64,000 nucleotides of DNA. It comes from Neolewinella aquimaris. Its GTDB lineage: Bacteria > Bacteroidota > Bacteroidia > Chitinophagales > Saprospiraceae. Position numbers and translations under genes: made by a program. The notes beneath the pieces were generated by a model. The model ran no database searches. It had not been told where the DNA came from and saw nothing but the letters and a program-made list of their open reading frames with translations. Positions 17,161 through 27,900 of this stretch are shown piece by piece; the first letter of the stretch is position 1; every line of letters starts with the position of its first letter. Location of the stretch: assembly GCF_014197245.1 (NCBI RefSeq), contig NZ_JACIFF010000008.1, forward strand, positions 186,001 to 250,000, in the 5' to 3' direction.

Positions 17161-18827
17161 CGCGCGTAGGCTACCGAGCGTGTTTCCCGGATCACCATTA
17201 CCTTGATCTGACCGGGATACTGCATCGTTTCCTGAATTTCCTGGCTGATCTTGAAGCTCAACTCGTCGGCGTGCTGATCACTGACCTTGTCGGCCTCGAC
17301 CATCACCCGCAGCTCGCGGCCGGCCTGCATGGCGAAGGCGGAATTGACGCCCTCGTTTTTCTTGGCGATGTCCTCCAGCTCCTTAATGCGGTTGATGTAT
17401 CCTTCCAGGATCTCGCGGCGCGCGCCGGGTCGGGCCCCGCTGATGGCGTCGCACGCCTGTACGATGGGTGAGATGATATTGGTCATCTCGATCTCGTCGT
17501 GGTGGGCACCGATGGCGTTCACTACGATGGCGTGCTCGTTCAGTTTCTCGGCCAGCTGCATACCATAGAGGGCGTGGCTGAGCTCGCTATCCTCATCGGC
17601 GACCTTGCCGATGTCGTGGAGTAGTCCGGCGCGTTTGGCCAGTTTGACCTGCTTCTTGCTCAGGCCCATTTCGGCGGCCATCACGGCGCATAGGTGGGCC
17701 GTTTCGATGCTGTGCTTGAGGAGGTTCTGACCGTAGCTGCTGCGGTAGCGCATGCGGCCGACCATGCGGACCAAATCGGCCGGCAATCCGTTAATGTCGA
17801 GCTCAATGACCGTTTTCTGGCCGATCTCCTTAATGCCCTGGTCGAGTTCTTTGCGGGTCTTGGCGACCACCTCCTCGATGCGGGCGGGGTGAATGCGACC
17901 GTCGCTGACCAGCCGTTTGAGCGACAGGCGGGCTACTTCGCGGCGGATGGGGTCGAAACTGGAGATCACGATGGTCTCCGGGGTATCGTCGACCACCAGT
18001 TCGGCACCGGTGGCGGCTTCGATGGCGCGGATGTTGCGGCCCTCGCGACCGATGATTTGCCCCTTTACGTTGTCGTTGTCGAGACTGAAGACGGAGACGG
18101 TGTTTTCGATGGTCATCTCTGCGCACATACGCTGGATGGTGTTGATCACCACCTTACGCGCGTCCTTGGCGGCGTCTTCCTTGGCCTCCTCCAGGAGTTC
18201 ACGGCGCAGGCTCAGGGCGTCGTTCTCGGTCTTGGCCCGTACGTCTTCGAGCAGGCGCTGCCTGGCTTCCGTTTGGCTTAAGTTGGAGATGCGTTCGAGT
18301 TCGACCGTGAAGCGTTCGTGCTGACTTTCGAGTTCGGTCTGCTTTTCGCGGGTGCGTTCGATTTCCTCTTCGAGTTCGCGTTTGCGGGTCTGGATTTCCT
18401 CCTCCCGCTTCTTGAACCCCTCCTTGGCCTTCAGCACTTCGTCGAGTTCGGCCTTGAAGCCGGCGCGCTCCTCCTTCATGGCGGCCTGTTCTTCCTTCAG
18501 GGCCTCCCGCTTTTCGCGGAGCTCTACGAGTTCTTCGGCCTTCTCCTGCTTAAATTCTTCCTTGTAGCGAGCGAATTTTTCGCGGCTCTCGGCAATCTTC
18601 TGTTTTTTGAAGGCTTCCTGCTTATCGCGGTATTCGGCGAAGGTCTTTTCGGCCTTCAGTTCGGCCTCCGACTGGATCTTTTCGGCCTTCAGCTTGGCGT
18701 CGGCGAGTAGCTTCTCGGCTTCGAGTTGGTGGACCTGATTTTGCTCCTTGGCCTTACCGCCGAAGATGAAGTAGGCGATTGCGGCACCGATGAGGAGCCC
18801 GATCACGAGCCCGATGATAATTTCCAT
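17157..18827 (-). CDS. rny: Ribonuclease Y
   Basis: Membrane-anchored endoribonuclease of 556 aa. Residues 1-22 form the N-terminal transmembrane anchor ([20 protein letters not shown]), followed by about 170 residues of charged coiled coil, a KH RNA-binding domain with [15 protein letters not shown], and an HD metal-dependent phosphohydrolase domain with LLHDIGKV (His404-Asp405). RNase Y starts mRNA decay. The gene follows the cell-division genes zapA and its coiled-coil partner, 29 bp downstream of zapA. Plus-strand frames opposite are shadows. Confidence 0.97.
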   Translation of the reverse strand: MEIIIGLVIGLLIGAAIAYFIFGGKAKEQNQVHQLEAEKLLADAKLKAEKIQSEAELKAEKTFAEYRDKQEAFKKQKIAESREKFARYKEEFKQEKAEELVELREKREALKEEQAAMKEERAGFKAELDEVLKAKEGFKKREEEIQTRKRELEEEIERTREKQTELESQHERFTVELERISNLSQTEARQRLLEDVRAKTENDALSLRRELLEEAKEDAAKDARKVVINTIQRMCAEMTIENTVSVFSLDNDNVKGQIIGREGRNIRAIEAATGAELVVDDTPETIVISSFDPIRREVARLSLKRLVSDGRIHPARIEEVVAKTRKELDQGIKEIGQKTVIELDINGLPADLVRMVGRMRYRSSYGQNLLKHSIETAHLCAVMAAEMGLSKKQVKLAKRAGLLHDIGKVADEDSELSHALYGMQLAEKLNEHAIVVNAIGAHHDEIEMTNIISPIVQACDAISGARPGARREILEGYINRIKELEDIAKKNEGVNSAFAMQAGRELRVMVEADKVSDQHADELSFKISQEIQETMQYPGQIKVMVIRETRSVAYAR

Positions 18828-18856
18828 TGTACGTTTAATTAAAGCGTGAAGCTCCT

Positions 18857-19156
18857 CTAGAGCATCCCCTCAACCAAATCATTCAACTGGGCCAGTCGCT
18901 TACTCAGCTCCTGGTCGGAACCGTTGTCGGCCTGCTCCCGGGCACTGCGGAGTTCGCTGGCGTAGGTGAGCAGGGTCATGACCAGGCAGTCTTGCTTGTC
19001 GCGGTCGCGGTACTTGATCTGGAAATCATTGAAGCGATCGTTGATCTCACCGACCAGGGCGCGTAGCCCCTTTTCCTCCATTTCGCCGACGCGAATGGGA
19101 TAAGGGCGGCCGGCGATGACCACAGTAATGGGCTTGTTGTCCTGTTCGTTGGCCAT
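18857..19156 (-). CDS. zapA: Cell division protein ZapA
   Basis: Protein of 99 aa with the ZapA globular head ([36 protein letters not shown]) and a C-terminal coiled coil. ZapA binds and bundles FtsZ filaments at the division site. It starts 3 bp after the coiled-coil gene at 19160 and is followed by rny, an arrangement often seen in Bacteroidota. Confidence 0.88.
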   Translation of the reverse strand: MANEQDNKPITVVIAGRPYPIRVGEMEEKGLRALVGEINDRFNDFQIKYRDRDKQDCLVMTLLTYASELRSAREQADNGSDQELSKRLAQLNDLVEGML

Positions 19157-19159
19157 AAC

Positions 19160-19444
19160 TTAATTGCGGTGGAGCCAGTCGAGGCAGCGATCAATCTCCT
19201 GAAGGCAAAACCGGATGGTTTCGCGCTGGGCGTCTCGGTCGGCCGGTTCCGCGACGGCGGCTTGCGGGGTTCGGTCCAGCTTGCCCTGGAGTGAACTTAC
19301 GATGCCGAGCTGCCGATCGAGCTCCCGCTTCAGGGTTTCGTTTTCGGTAACGAGGGCTTCGTGTTGCGCCCGTTGGCGGTCCACTTTAGCGGCGAGTTGC
19401 CGGAGTTTGATCTCAAGACCGTCAATTTGGGCTGCCGGTTGCAT
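19160..19444 (-). CDS. Small coiled-coil protein, likely ZapA partner
   Basis: Protein of 94 aa, mostly one coiled coil (residues about 8-52: LEIKLRQLAAKVDRQR, ALVTENETLKRELDRQ), followed by a linker and a short C-terminal helix ending CLDWLHRN. No enzymatic motif. It lies between pheT (39 bp) and zapA (3 bp). A division-associated, ZapB-like role is inferred only from size, coiled coil and position. Confidence 0.65.
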   Translation of the reverse strand: MQPAAQIDGLEIKLRQLAAKVDRQRAQHEALVTENETLKRELDRQLGIVSSLQGKLDRTPQAAVAEPADRDAQRETIRFCLQEIDRCLDWLHRN

Positions 19445-19482
19445 ATTGGATGAGCGGTTAAAGGAATGGGCGAAGTTATGAA

Positions 19483-21912
19483 TTAACGGCGAACCTCAGC
19501 GCCCAGTTGTTTGCCGAGCAGGCCTTCGATGCCGCGCATCAGCTTGTCAACCTCCTTGTCCTGTAGCGTACGCTCCGGACTCGCGAAGAGAAAACTCACG
19601 GCGTAGCTCTTCCTGCCGCCGCCGAGCTGCTCCTCATTGCGGTACACATCAAAGAGGTTGACCTCGGTGAGCAACTGCTTTCCGGCCTTCCGCGAAAGCC
19701 GTTCCACATCGGCAAAGTTTACGCCGTTCGCTACCACCAGCGCCAGATCGCGCCGTACGCCGGGATATTTTCCGGGGGTAACGACCTGGACCGGCTTACG
19801 GGGCAGCACCCGCAGTAGGTTGTCCCAGTTGAAGTCGGCGAAGAATACACCGGATTTCACCGCTGCCCGTTCCTTCATTGCTCCCGCGACCCCGCCAAAA
19901 TCTACGAGCTCCAGTGGCCCCTTACGGTAGCGAAGGCCGTAGGCAAAAGTGTCGGCGGGCGCTTCTTCGGTGCGGTAGTTGTCGATGCCGAGGCGGTTGA
20001 GGACGAGCTCCACGGCCGATTTCAGGGTAAAGTAGGTGGCCTCCGACGTTTTTTGATCGGCGGTGTGCCAGGATTCCGCGGTGCGGCGACCGGTCAGGGT
20101 AAGGGTGAGGTGATTGACCTCGCGGTAGGCATCGCCGTCGACGTGGTAGCTGCGACCGAACTCGAACAGCCGCAGGTCGCGCTGACTGAAGGCCTGGTTG
20201 TGGCGCACGGCTTCCAGGGCCGACATGGCCAGCTCCGGACGCATCACGTCGAGGTGCACGTTGCTGGTATTGTTGATGGCCACCAGATCCTCCCGGTCTG
20301 CGTAGTGGCGACTTTCACCCAGGCTCAGGGCCATCATTTCGTAAAACCCATTGGCGGCAAGGAGGTCGCCGATGAGTTCGCGCAGGGCATTCGGGTCGGG
20401 CCGGGGAGCGACGACCATGGCCGTGGTGATCATGTCCGGCTCGGGGATGTTGTTGAATCCGTACACCCGCAGCAGCTCCTCGATGACGTCGACCTCACGG
20501 GTCACGTCGACTTTATTGGTGGGCACCGCCACGACGAATTCCCGATCGTTGTTTTCTACGATCTCCATATCCATCGTCTGCAGTATGTAGTGGATGCGCT
20601 CCCGACCCAGGGAGACACCAATGAGGTCATCGACTTTTTGGTAGCGGACGGTGACCCGTAGGGGCTCGATCGGTGAGGGGTAGAGGTCGAGCAGTTTTCC
20701 GGCTACCTTTCCTTCCGCCAGTTCCTCCAGCAGGAGGGCGGCGCGCTTCAGGGCGTAGACGGTTACGTTGGGGTCGCTTCCCTTTTCGAAGATCCGGGCA
20801 GCATCCGTGCGCAGGGTGTGGCGCATGCTGCTGCGGCGGGTGGTGCCGGCAGCGAAGTGGGCGGACTCGAGGAAGATGCGGGTGGTGGTGTCGGTCACCC
20901 CGCTATCGGCTCCACCGAACACGCCGGCGATACACATTGGGCGGTGGTTGCCGTCGCAGATCACCAGGTCGTCTTCCGTGAGGGTGCGGTCGATCCCGTC
21001 GAGGGAACGAAAGACGGTACCCTCCGGTAATTTTTCCACGACGATCTCTTTGCCGCCGATCTTGTCCAGGTCAAAGGCGTGTAGCGGCTGGCCGAGTTCG
21101 TGCAGTACGTAGTTGGTCACGTCCACCACGTTGTTGATGGGCCTTACCCCAATGGCGTTGAGGCGTGCGCGCAGCCAGTCGGGACTGTCTCCTACCTTCA
21201 GCCCTTCGATAACCAGTCCGGCATAACGGGGCGCGTCTTTCGGGTTATCCACTCGGGCGGGGAACGCGGGTGCCGTGCCTTCCCGAAAAGCGGAGACGTC
21301 TGGCTTCCGTACCGATATTTTTCCTTCCTTCTCCACACTTATGGCGGCCGCCAGGTCGAAGGCAACGCCCAAGTGGTTGGTAGCGTCGGAGCGGTTGGGG
21401 GTGAGGCCGATCTCGTAGACGTAGTCGGTTTCGAGGTCGTAGACGTCGGCGGCCGGGGTGCCGGTCGGATAGGCCCGGTCGAGGACGATAATGCCGTTGT
21501 GGTCCGACCCCAGCCCGAGCTCATCTTCGGCGCAGATCATGCCCTCGCTGACTTCGCCGCGGATCTTTCCCTTCTTGATGGTGAACGGCTCGCCACCGGT
21601 CGGGTGCAGGGTAGCGCCTACGGTAGCCACGAGCACGTGCTGGCCGGTGGCAACATTGGGGGCTCCGCAGACGATGGAGACCGGTTCGGAGCGTCCCACG
21701 TCGACGCTGGTAAGGGAGAGCCGGTCGGCGCCGGGGTGTTTGCCGCAGGTGACAACGTGGCCGACTACAATTCCTTCAAGTCCGCCGGGGACGGACTCTA
21801 CCTTTTCGATTCCTTCCACTTCCAGGCCGGTGCCGGTGAGCACGTCGCCGATCCGTTCGGGGGGCAGATCGAGGTCGAGGTAGTCACGCAGCCAGTTGAG
21901 CGATACTTTCAT
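19483..21912 (-). CDS. pheT: Phenylalanine-tRNA ligase beta subunit
   Basis: Protein of 809 aa, the normal length of bacterial PheT. Domains in order: the B1 N-terminus MKVSLNWLRDYLDLD, the tRNA-binding OB fold (residues about 40-150), the B3/B4 editing domain (NNVVDVTNYVLHELGQPLHA), the B5 DNA-binding-like domain, the catalytic-core-like region with LRLFEFGRSY, and the C-terminal FDX-ACB anticodon-binding domain with KYPGVRRDLALVV. With PheS it charges tRNA-Phe; pheS is not in the window. A consensus -7 element TACCTTTG lies 7 bp upstream of the ATG. Confidence 0.97.
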   Translation of the reverse strand: MKVSLNWLRDYLDLDLPPERIGDVLTGTGLEVEGIEKVESVPGGLEGIVVGHVVTCGKHPGADRLSLTSVDVGRSEPVSIVCGAPNVATGQHVLVATVGATLHPTGGEPFTIKKGKIRGEVSEGMICAEDELGLGSDHNGIIVLDRAYPTGTPAADVYDLETDYVYEIGLTPNRSDATNHLGVAFDLAAAISVEKEGKISVRKPDVSAFREGTAPAFPARVDNPKDAPRYAGLVIEGLKVGDSPDWLRARLNAIGVRPINNVVDVTNYVLHELGQPLHAFDLDKIGGKEIVVEKLPEGTVFRSLDGIDRTLTEDDLVICDGNHRPMCIAGVFGGADSGVTDTTTRIFLESAHFAAGTTRRSSMRHTLRTDAARIFEKGSDPNVTVYALKRAALLLEELAEGKVAGKLLDLYPSPIEPLRVTVRYQKVDDLIGVSLGRERIHYILQTMDMEIVENNDREFVVAVPTNKVDVTREVDVIEELLRVYGFNNIPEPDMITTAMVVAPRPDPNALRELIGDLLAANGFYEMMALSLGESRHYADREDLVAINNTSNVHLDVMRPELAMSALEAVRHNQAFSQRDLRLFEFGRSYHVDGDAYREVNHLTLTLTGRRTAESWHTADQKTSEATYFTLKSAVELVLNRLGIDNYRTEEAPADTFAYGLRYRKGPLELVDFGGVAGAMKERAAVKSGVFFADFNWDNLLRVLPRKPVQVVTPGKYPGVRRDLALVVANGVNFADVERLSRKAGKQLLTEVNLFDVYRNEEQLGGGRKSYAVSFLFASPERTLQDKEVDKLMRGIEGLLGKQLGAEVRR

Positions 21913-21919
21913 AGGGCGG

Positions 21920-21927
21920 CAAAGGTA
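21920..21927 (-). promoter_or_regulatory. TAnnTTTG -7 element just before pheT
   Basis: On the minus strand TACCTTTG matches the Bacteroidota -7 consensus and ends 7 bp before the pheT ATG at 21912, implying a very short or absent 5' leader. A -33 TTG is not evident. Confidence 0.45.
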
Positions 21928-22057
21928 GGGAAGTAATTAAATGTTAATTCTGGCCTTGGGGGCCTAAAAACTTGTTCTGCCCGGATTATTATTGTTGAGC
22001 GATTAACCTTGGCTCCTAATCCCGGTTCCTAAACAACAGCTACTGATCCAATACGGA

Positions 22058-22816
22058 ATGAAAACCGCCTTATTCTCCCTCTCCCTGCTTCTCGTTTCTC
22101 CCCTCTGGGCGCAGAATGGAAGTATTCTGAGGGTGGAACCGGCGGAGGTAAGTAAGGAGATCGTAGTGGACAACCTGGACGAGCACTTCGAGGATGTAAC
22201 CTCCGTAGTCGTTACCAACAACTCCACCCGCACCATCCAGCTCGTACGGGAGGCGGTGCAGGGCCGGCAGCCGCGCTCGTGGAGGTACGAGACCGTTGAC
22301 CGCCTGAGTAGGTCTACCCCCTACGTCATGTCGGAAAACGAACAGCGCAACGGGCGGCACATTCCCCTTTCTCCGGGGCAGTCGGCTACTTTTTATATCG
22401 TACTCAAACCCGACGGGGTCACCGGAAAGGGAACGACGGAACTGAAGTTTTCGGACTTGACCATTCCCGGCACTATTCTAGCGAGTGCGACGGTGAGCAC
22501 TACCCTGACCCAGCGGGCGGCCGCCGCTCCCGCGATCCCGGAGGTAGAGATCAGGCCCTCCCCTACTACGGTTCGGCTGTATCCCAATCCGGCGGTGGAC
22601 AAGTTTTTCGTAGAATCTCCCCGCGGCACCCGGGTCGGTCGCGTGGAAGTGACCAATACACTGGGCCGTCAGATTCGTTCGTTCAGCGGAGAATCCGGAC
22701 CGGACGGCTACGATATTCGCGAGCTACCGGATGGCCTGTACCTGATCTCGATCTTTGATGAGGGGGGGAAGAAGTTGAAGACCTTGCGGTTGTTGCACCG
22801 GCAGTTTGGGGCGTAA
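22058..22816 (+). CDS. Secreted protein with T9SS sorting domain
   Basis: Protein of 252 aa with a signal peptide (MKTALFSLSLLLVSPLWA). Residues about 20-150 look like an immunoglobulin-like or DUF1573-type beta domain (VVVTNNSTRTIQLVRE, LSPGQSATFYIVLKPDG). Residues about 170-252 are a T9SS C-terminal sorting domain starting VRLYPNPAVDKFFVESP and containing ELPDGLYLISIFD. No catalytic motif; probably a small surface or extracellular protein. It is divergent from pheT. Confidence 0.72.
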   Translation: MKTALFSLSLLLVSPLWAQNGSILRVEPAEVSKEIVVDNLDEHFEDVTSVVVTNNSTRTIQLVREAVQGRQPRSWRYETVDRLSRSTPYVMSENEQRNGRHIPLSPGQSATFYIVLKPDGVTGKGTTELKFSDLTIPGTILASATVSTTLTQRAAAAPAIPEVEIRPSPTTVRLYPNPAVDKFFVESPRGTRVGRVEVTNTLGRQIRSFSGESGPDGYDIRELPDGLYLISIFDEGGKKLKTLRLLHRQFGA

Positions 22817-22913
22817 TTTTTCAACGCAGATTAAGCGCAGATTTTTGTCGCAGATTTCGCGGATTCTTTGACAGCTGACGTTACTCTGCTTCGCAGGGTA
22901 GCGTACCATCAAT
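22817..22913. repeat. Short degenerate CGCAGATT repeats between convergent genes
   Basis: Between the convergent T9SS and TPR genes the words CGCAGATT, GCGCAGATTT, CGCAGATTTCGCGGATT recur in close succession (about 22823-22865). Similar ACGCAGATT strings are common between genes in Bacteroidota. No terminator with a clear stem and T-run was identified. Confidence 0.45.
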
Positions 22914-23675
22914 TTACTTGCTTTCCAGTGCCGTGATGTACTTGTCGGCCTGGGCGGCTTCGGCGCTGGCGCTGTAGTCGGCTTTGAGGCGGCGGAAGGC
23001 GGCGAGGGCCTCTTCGGTACGTCCTTCTTTGCGGAGGAGGAGACCGAGTTTGTTGAGGTAGTATCCTCCGGTGACGTAGTTGTTGCCCGCTTCGTCTACG
23101 GCTTCGCGGTAGCTGTCGATGGCGGCGCTGAAATCGCCGAGTTCGCTGTGTAGGTCACCCATTACGCCGGCCTTCATGGCGGGAAGTAGCTCTCCTTCGG
23201 CGTCGAAGTCTTGCAGGTAGTCCATCGCGGCTTCGTACTTGCCGAGGTTGAGGTAGCTTACGGCGGCGTAGTAGTTGGCGAGGTTACCGGCCTTGGTGCC
23301 GGAGTATTCGTCGGCAATGTCGAGGAAACCGGGGTACCCCTGTCCGGGGTTGGTCAGGGCCAGGCTGAAGCTGTCCTGATCGAACTGGAACTGGGCTTGC
23401 TGCATCTGCTCGGCGGCGTTGCGTTCGGCCGGTGCTGCAATGAAGGTCTGGTAGAGTAAAGCACCCGCTACTATGGCGATAAGCGCCACTACGGCGATGA
23501 TGATCGGCTTGCGGTTGCGTTCGAAAAAGTCGAGGCCTTGGTCACGTACTTCTACGAAGTCGACCAGGGTATCGTCGCCATCGGATTCCCCGCCGATACC
23601 GGTGTTGGTGTTGGCCGCGCGACCTTTGCTGGGGGTGCCGGTTGGACGACGACCGATGTTATTCTTTCTTGCCAT
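22914..23675 (-). CDS. Single-pass membrane protein with TPR repeats (YfgM/BamD-like)
   Basis: Protein of 253 aa. A basic, low-complexity N-terminus is followed by a transmembrane helix at about residues 56-76 (IIIAVVALIAIVAGALLYQT) and a periplasmic TPR region (GNLANYYAAVSYLNLGKYEAA; AFRRLKADYSASAEAAQADK). The layout matches YfgM-like ancillary Sec translocon proteins found next to housekeeping genes in Bacteroidota; that function is an inference. A perfect -7 element lies upstream (23726-23733). Confidence 0.7.
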   Translation of the reverse strand: MARKNNIGRRPTGTPSKGRAANTNTGIGGESDGDDTLVDFVEVRDQGLDFFERNRKPIIIAVVALIAIVAGALLYQTFIAAPAERNAAEQMQQAQFQFDQDSFSLALTNPGQGYPGFLDIADEYSGTKAGNLANYYAAVSYLNLGKYEAAMDYLQDFDAEGELLPAMKAGVMGDLHSELGDFSAAIDSYREAVDEAGNNYVTGGYYLNKLGLLLRKEGRTEEALAAFRRLKADYSASAEAAQADKYITALESK

Positions 23676-23725
23676 ATTACTCTAAGTTCTGCCCACCGCA
23701 GGGTAGCGCGGCCGGAAAAGTCGCG

Positions 23726-23733
23726 CAAAGATA
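23726..23733 (-). promoter_or_regulatory. TAnnTTTG -7 element for the TPR membrane protein gene
   Basis: TATCTTTG on the minus strand fits the Bacteroidota -7 consensus and lies 50 bp before the ATG at 23675, in the 80-bp gap after pdhA. No good TTG at about 20 nt upstream, so only moderate support. Confidence 0.4.
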
Positions 23734-23755
23734 GGTCAAAGCCGCAAAAGTTGTC

Positions 23756-24814
23756 CTACGTCAGGAAAGGATAGGGGGTGGAGTAGTTGTCGGTGTACAG
23801 ATCGGCTCCGTCCGGGTAAGGGCTTTCCTCGGCGAATTTGACGGCTTCGGCAATTTCCGCCTTTACGCTATCCTTAATTTCCTTGATTTCTTCGGCGGTA
23901 GCCAGACCATTCTCGAGGATGGCTTTTTCGGTCACCTTGACGGGGTCGCGTTGCTGGTAGCTCTTTACTTCGTCCTTCTCCCGGTAGCGGGCGGGGTCGG
24001 ATACCGAGTGGCCCTTGTAGCGATAGGTCTTGATCTCGAGGTAGTACGGCCCCTTTCCGGAACGGATGTGTTCGGCGGCACGACTGACGGCTTCGTGTAC
24101 GGCCTCCGGGCTCATGCCGTCGACGCTTTCGCTGGGCATATCGAAGCTTGCCCCGAGCTTGCTCAAATCGGTGACGTTACTGGTACGCTCGACGCTGGTG
24201 CCCATCGCGTAGCCGTTGTTCTCACAGATGTAGAGGGCGGGGATTTTCCAGGTCATGGCCATATTCCAGCTTTCCCAGAGGGCACCCTGGCGGGCGGCAC
24301 CGTCGCCGAACATGACCACACAGAGGTTCTTCGTGCCTTTGTACTTCTCGGCGTAGGCGATGCCGGTACCGATGGGTATTTGGGCACCGACGATTCCGTT
24401 GCCACCGTAGTAGTTGTTCTCACGGCTGAAGAAGTGCATGGAGCCTCCTTTTCCCTTTACGATACCGGTAGCTTTGCCGTAGAGCTCGGCCATTGCTTTT
24501 TTCGTCTCGACACCCCGACCGATGGCCGTTCCGTGCTGGCGGTAGGCCGTCACTATTCCGTCATCTTTCGTGAGGGCGCTCTCGATACCCGCCGCAACGG
24601 CCTCCTGACCGATGTAAACGTGACAGAAACCACGCACGTCCTGCTGTCCGTAAGCCATTAGTGCACGCTCTTCGAATCGACGAATGCGCAGCATCAGGGT
24701 GTACCATTCCAGGTACTGTTCCTTACTGTAGTTCAATTCCTTAGCGGAACCGTTCTTCTTGGCGGTCGTAGAAGATCGCTGGGCCGTAGTGGTGTCTTTC
24801 TGAGCTGTATTCAT
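23756..24814 (-). CDS. pdhA: Pyruvate dehydrogenase E1 component, alpha subunit
   Basis: Protein of 352 aa of the thiamine-diphosphate E1-alpha family. The ThDP/Mg motif is GDGAARQGALWESWNMA followed by ICENNGYAMGTS, and the loop RYKGHSVSDPARYR is intact. The heterodimeric E1 decarboxylates pyruvate and passes acetyl to lipoyl-E2. About 28 low-complexity residues (T/A/K/Q-rich) precede the conserved start, so the real N-terminus may be extended or disordered. The beta subunit is not adjacent, so the complex must be completed by genes elsewhere. Confidence 0.93.
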   Translation of the reverse strand: MNTAQKDTTTAQRSSTTAKKNGSAKELNYSKEQYLEWYTLMLRIRRFEERALMAYGQQDVRGFCHVYIGQEAVAAGIESALTKDDGIVTAYRQHGTAIGRGVETKKAMAELYGKATGIVKGKGGSMHFFSRENNYYGGNGIVGAQIPIGTGIAYAEKYKGTKNLCVVMFGDGAARQGALWESWNMAMTWKIPALYICENNGYAMGTSVERTSNVTDLSKLGASFDMPSESVDGMSPEAVHEAVSRAAEHIRSGKGPYYLEIKTYRYKGHSVSDPARYREKDEVKSYQQRDPVKVTEKAILENGLATAEEIKEIKDSVKAEIAEAVKFAEESPYPDGADLYTDNYSTPYPFLT

Positions 24815-24936
24815 GCGGAAAAGGCGAAATTTCGCTGTTTGCGGAGGGTTTACCTCCTAAATATAGGTCAAGGCAGGCAATCCGAATTTGCCCGTACACA
24901 AAACGACGTGGCGGGGGCATAGTTTAGGGGTCGTAG

Positions 24937-27900
24937 TTATTCCCGGGGGGCGGTGCCGATGAGGTAGGGGGCGCCCGCCTCCCGTAATTCGCGCTGTAGG
25001 GCGGGGATGGTCCGGTCGCGTAACCGCTCGATGTCGGGCAGTAGTTTCTCCAGGCGTCCGGCGGCGATTCCAAGACTGCGGCGGTGGTTGGGGGTCGGTC
25101 CGTAGGTGGTGGACAGTCCACGGGCACCGGCACTGAAGAAGTCGGATATGTCGGGTGGATTCTTCTCCCCGATCTCCGCCCGGCTCGGACTGCCGTTTAT
25201 TTGGTACTGGAGCTCGGTGAGTTCCTGACGGAGGGAGTAGAGTTTTCCGTTCAGGGCACCCGGTGCGATAGCGGCACGCGACAGGGCCGTTTCCATGGCA
25301 CGGAGCTGGTCCTCAGCCTCGTCCATAAACTCCTGCACCGTGGCCAGTTGATCCTGCACTTCCCTCACCTCGCTGCGGTAGGCATCGTATTCCTGGGCAT
25401 CGGGGCCGGCTACCGTGGGTTCATGGAGCGGTTTCACTTCGAAACTTACCGGTCCGGCAAGCTCACGAACCTCGCCGCGCTCTTCCATAGCTAGGGTAGC
25501 AGTATACGTCCCCGGTGCCGCCAGCGCGCCGGCGGACCAGCGGCCTCCCCCACCCTCTTCCGTCTGCCCGGGGCGAATGGCACGAGTAGATGGATAGCGC
25601 AAATCCCAGGTGGCGCGGTGTATTCCTTCCGAAGCATCAACCTCCAGTTTGCGCACGACCGAACCGTCCGCGGCAAAGATGGTAAGCCACACCTTCGGAG
25701 CTACCTCATTCTGTTCCGCGTCGAGGGCGGCGTAGCCGGGAAAGGTCAGGGGAGTTTCGGCCTCCGTCATTTTCTTTTCCGCCTCCTTACGGGCCTCTTC
25801 CTTACTTACAAAGCCGTCCCTGAGGTGGTAGGTGATCACCGCCCCGAAGGGGGGATTCTCGGCGGCGTATATATTCGCGCCTACTTCCGGATCGTTGCCG
25901 CGCGGACTATACCACCACGCATCCCGGGGGGTGAAGAGGTGGGCCTCCCGATTCAGGTTGGCGTCGTTCATCTCGCGCAGGGGACTGTAGTCGTCCAGGA
26001 TCCAGAAGCTCCGTCCGAAACTGGCTCCGACCAGATCGTTCTCCCGCTCCTGAATGGCCAGGTCGCGGAACGGAATGGTCGGGGTACCCGCCAGTTTTTT
26101 CCACGCCTTTCCGCCATCGAGGGAGGTGTAGATGCCGTTTTCGGTACCGACGAAGAGCAGGTTGGGCTGTTCGAAATCCTGCACGAGTCGCCACACCAGG
26201 GTGCCGGCGGGCAGGCTGCTGCCGAGGTCGGTCCAGCTGCGGCCTAGATCGGTGCTTTTGTAGAGGTAGGGGGCGTAGTCTCCTTCCTTGTGGTTGTCGA
26301 GGGAGAGGTATACGGTATTTGCGTCGTACTTGTCGGCCTTGACGTCGTTAATGAAGGCGCGTTCGGGCACACCGGGTAGGCTGCTGACCATGATCTTGCG
26401 CCAGTTGTCGCCACCATCTTCGCTCACCTGCAGGATGCCGTCGTCGGTACCGGCCCAGAGCAAGCCTTCCTTTACGGGGGACTCGGAGAGGGAGGTGATG
26501 GTATTGTAGTTCGACATGGCGCGCACGTCCCACGGGTTGTCCCAGCTCTGGATTCCGCCCATGATGGGTAGGGCCAGTCGTTCTTCGTTGCGGGTGAGGT
26601 CCCCGCTGATGGGCGTCCAGTCGTCGCCGCGGTCATCGCTGCGCCAAACGCGGTAGCTGGCGAAGTAGAGGCGTTTGGGGTCGTGGGGGCTCACTACGAT
26701 CGGGGCATCCCAGTTGAAGCGCTCGTGGGGGTCGCCCTCGCGGGCTTGGGGCTGCACGAGGACGGGCTCGCCGGTCTTGAGGTCGACGCGGTGTAGGCCG
26801 CCCTGCTGGGTTTCGGCGTAGATAATGTCGGGATTGCCGGGTTCGGTGGCCGACTGGTGGCCATCGGCAAAGAGGGTCTTGTACCAGTCGCCGTTGCGGA
26901 TGCCGCTTTCGCTGTCGGTGCGGCTGGGCCCGCCGTGGCTGCCGTTGTCCTGGGTACCGCCGAAAATATGGTAGAAGGGTTTGCGATCGTCCACCGCCAC
27001 CTTATAGTACTGGGTGATCGGCATGTTGTCGATGAAGCGCCAGTTTTCGGCCAGGTCGAAGCTTTCGTACAGTCCGGCGTCGGTACCGATGAGGAGGTAG
27101 TCGGGGTCGTCCTCCCGAAAGACCAGGGCGTGATTATCGGAGTGCTTGCGCTCTTCCTGCATCTCCCGGAAGTTTTTGCCGCCGTCGTCGCTTACGAGTA
27201 CGCGTACGGCCATAAGGTACAGGCGGTCGAAGGCGTGGGGGCTGGCGTACAGCTCCTGGTAGTAGTGCGGACCGGTACCACCCGGTACGACATCGCTCAT
27301 TTTCGTCCAACTCGCGCCCTGATCGGAGGAGCGGAAGACGCCCCCCTTCGTGCGATCCAGGGTAATGGAGGCGTAGACTACGTCGGGATCCTGGGGGCTG
27401 ATGGCCAGACCGATCTTGCCCATATTGGAGGTCGGCAGTCCGGTGGTCAATTTGGTCCAGCTTTCTCCGCCGTCGCGGCTGCGGTAGATGGCCGTGCCCG
27501 GTCCGCCGCCGAGGTAGGCCGCTACCGTGCGGTGCCGTTGCCAGGTAGCCGCGTAGAGGACGGAGGGGTCGCGGGGATCGATGAGGAGATCGGTTACGCC
27601 GGTCCACGCGTCGTCGCCGAGGGTACGCTTCCAGGTGGCACCGCCGTCGGTACTTTTATAGCACCCGCGCTCGCCGCCCTTGCTCCACAACGGGCCTTGC
27701 GAGGCGACCCAGATGACATCGGAGTTATCGGGATGGACGATGATCTTGGATACGTGCTCCGAGTTTTTCAGTCCCATATTGGTCCAGTTCTTGCCGCCGT
27801 CCTGGCTGCGGTACACCCCATCGCCAAAGCCGATGTGGCGACCGCCGACGTTTTCGCCCGTACCGACCCATACCGTGGCGGAGTTGTTCGGGTCGACCGT

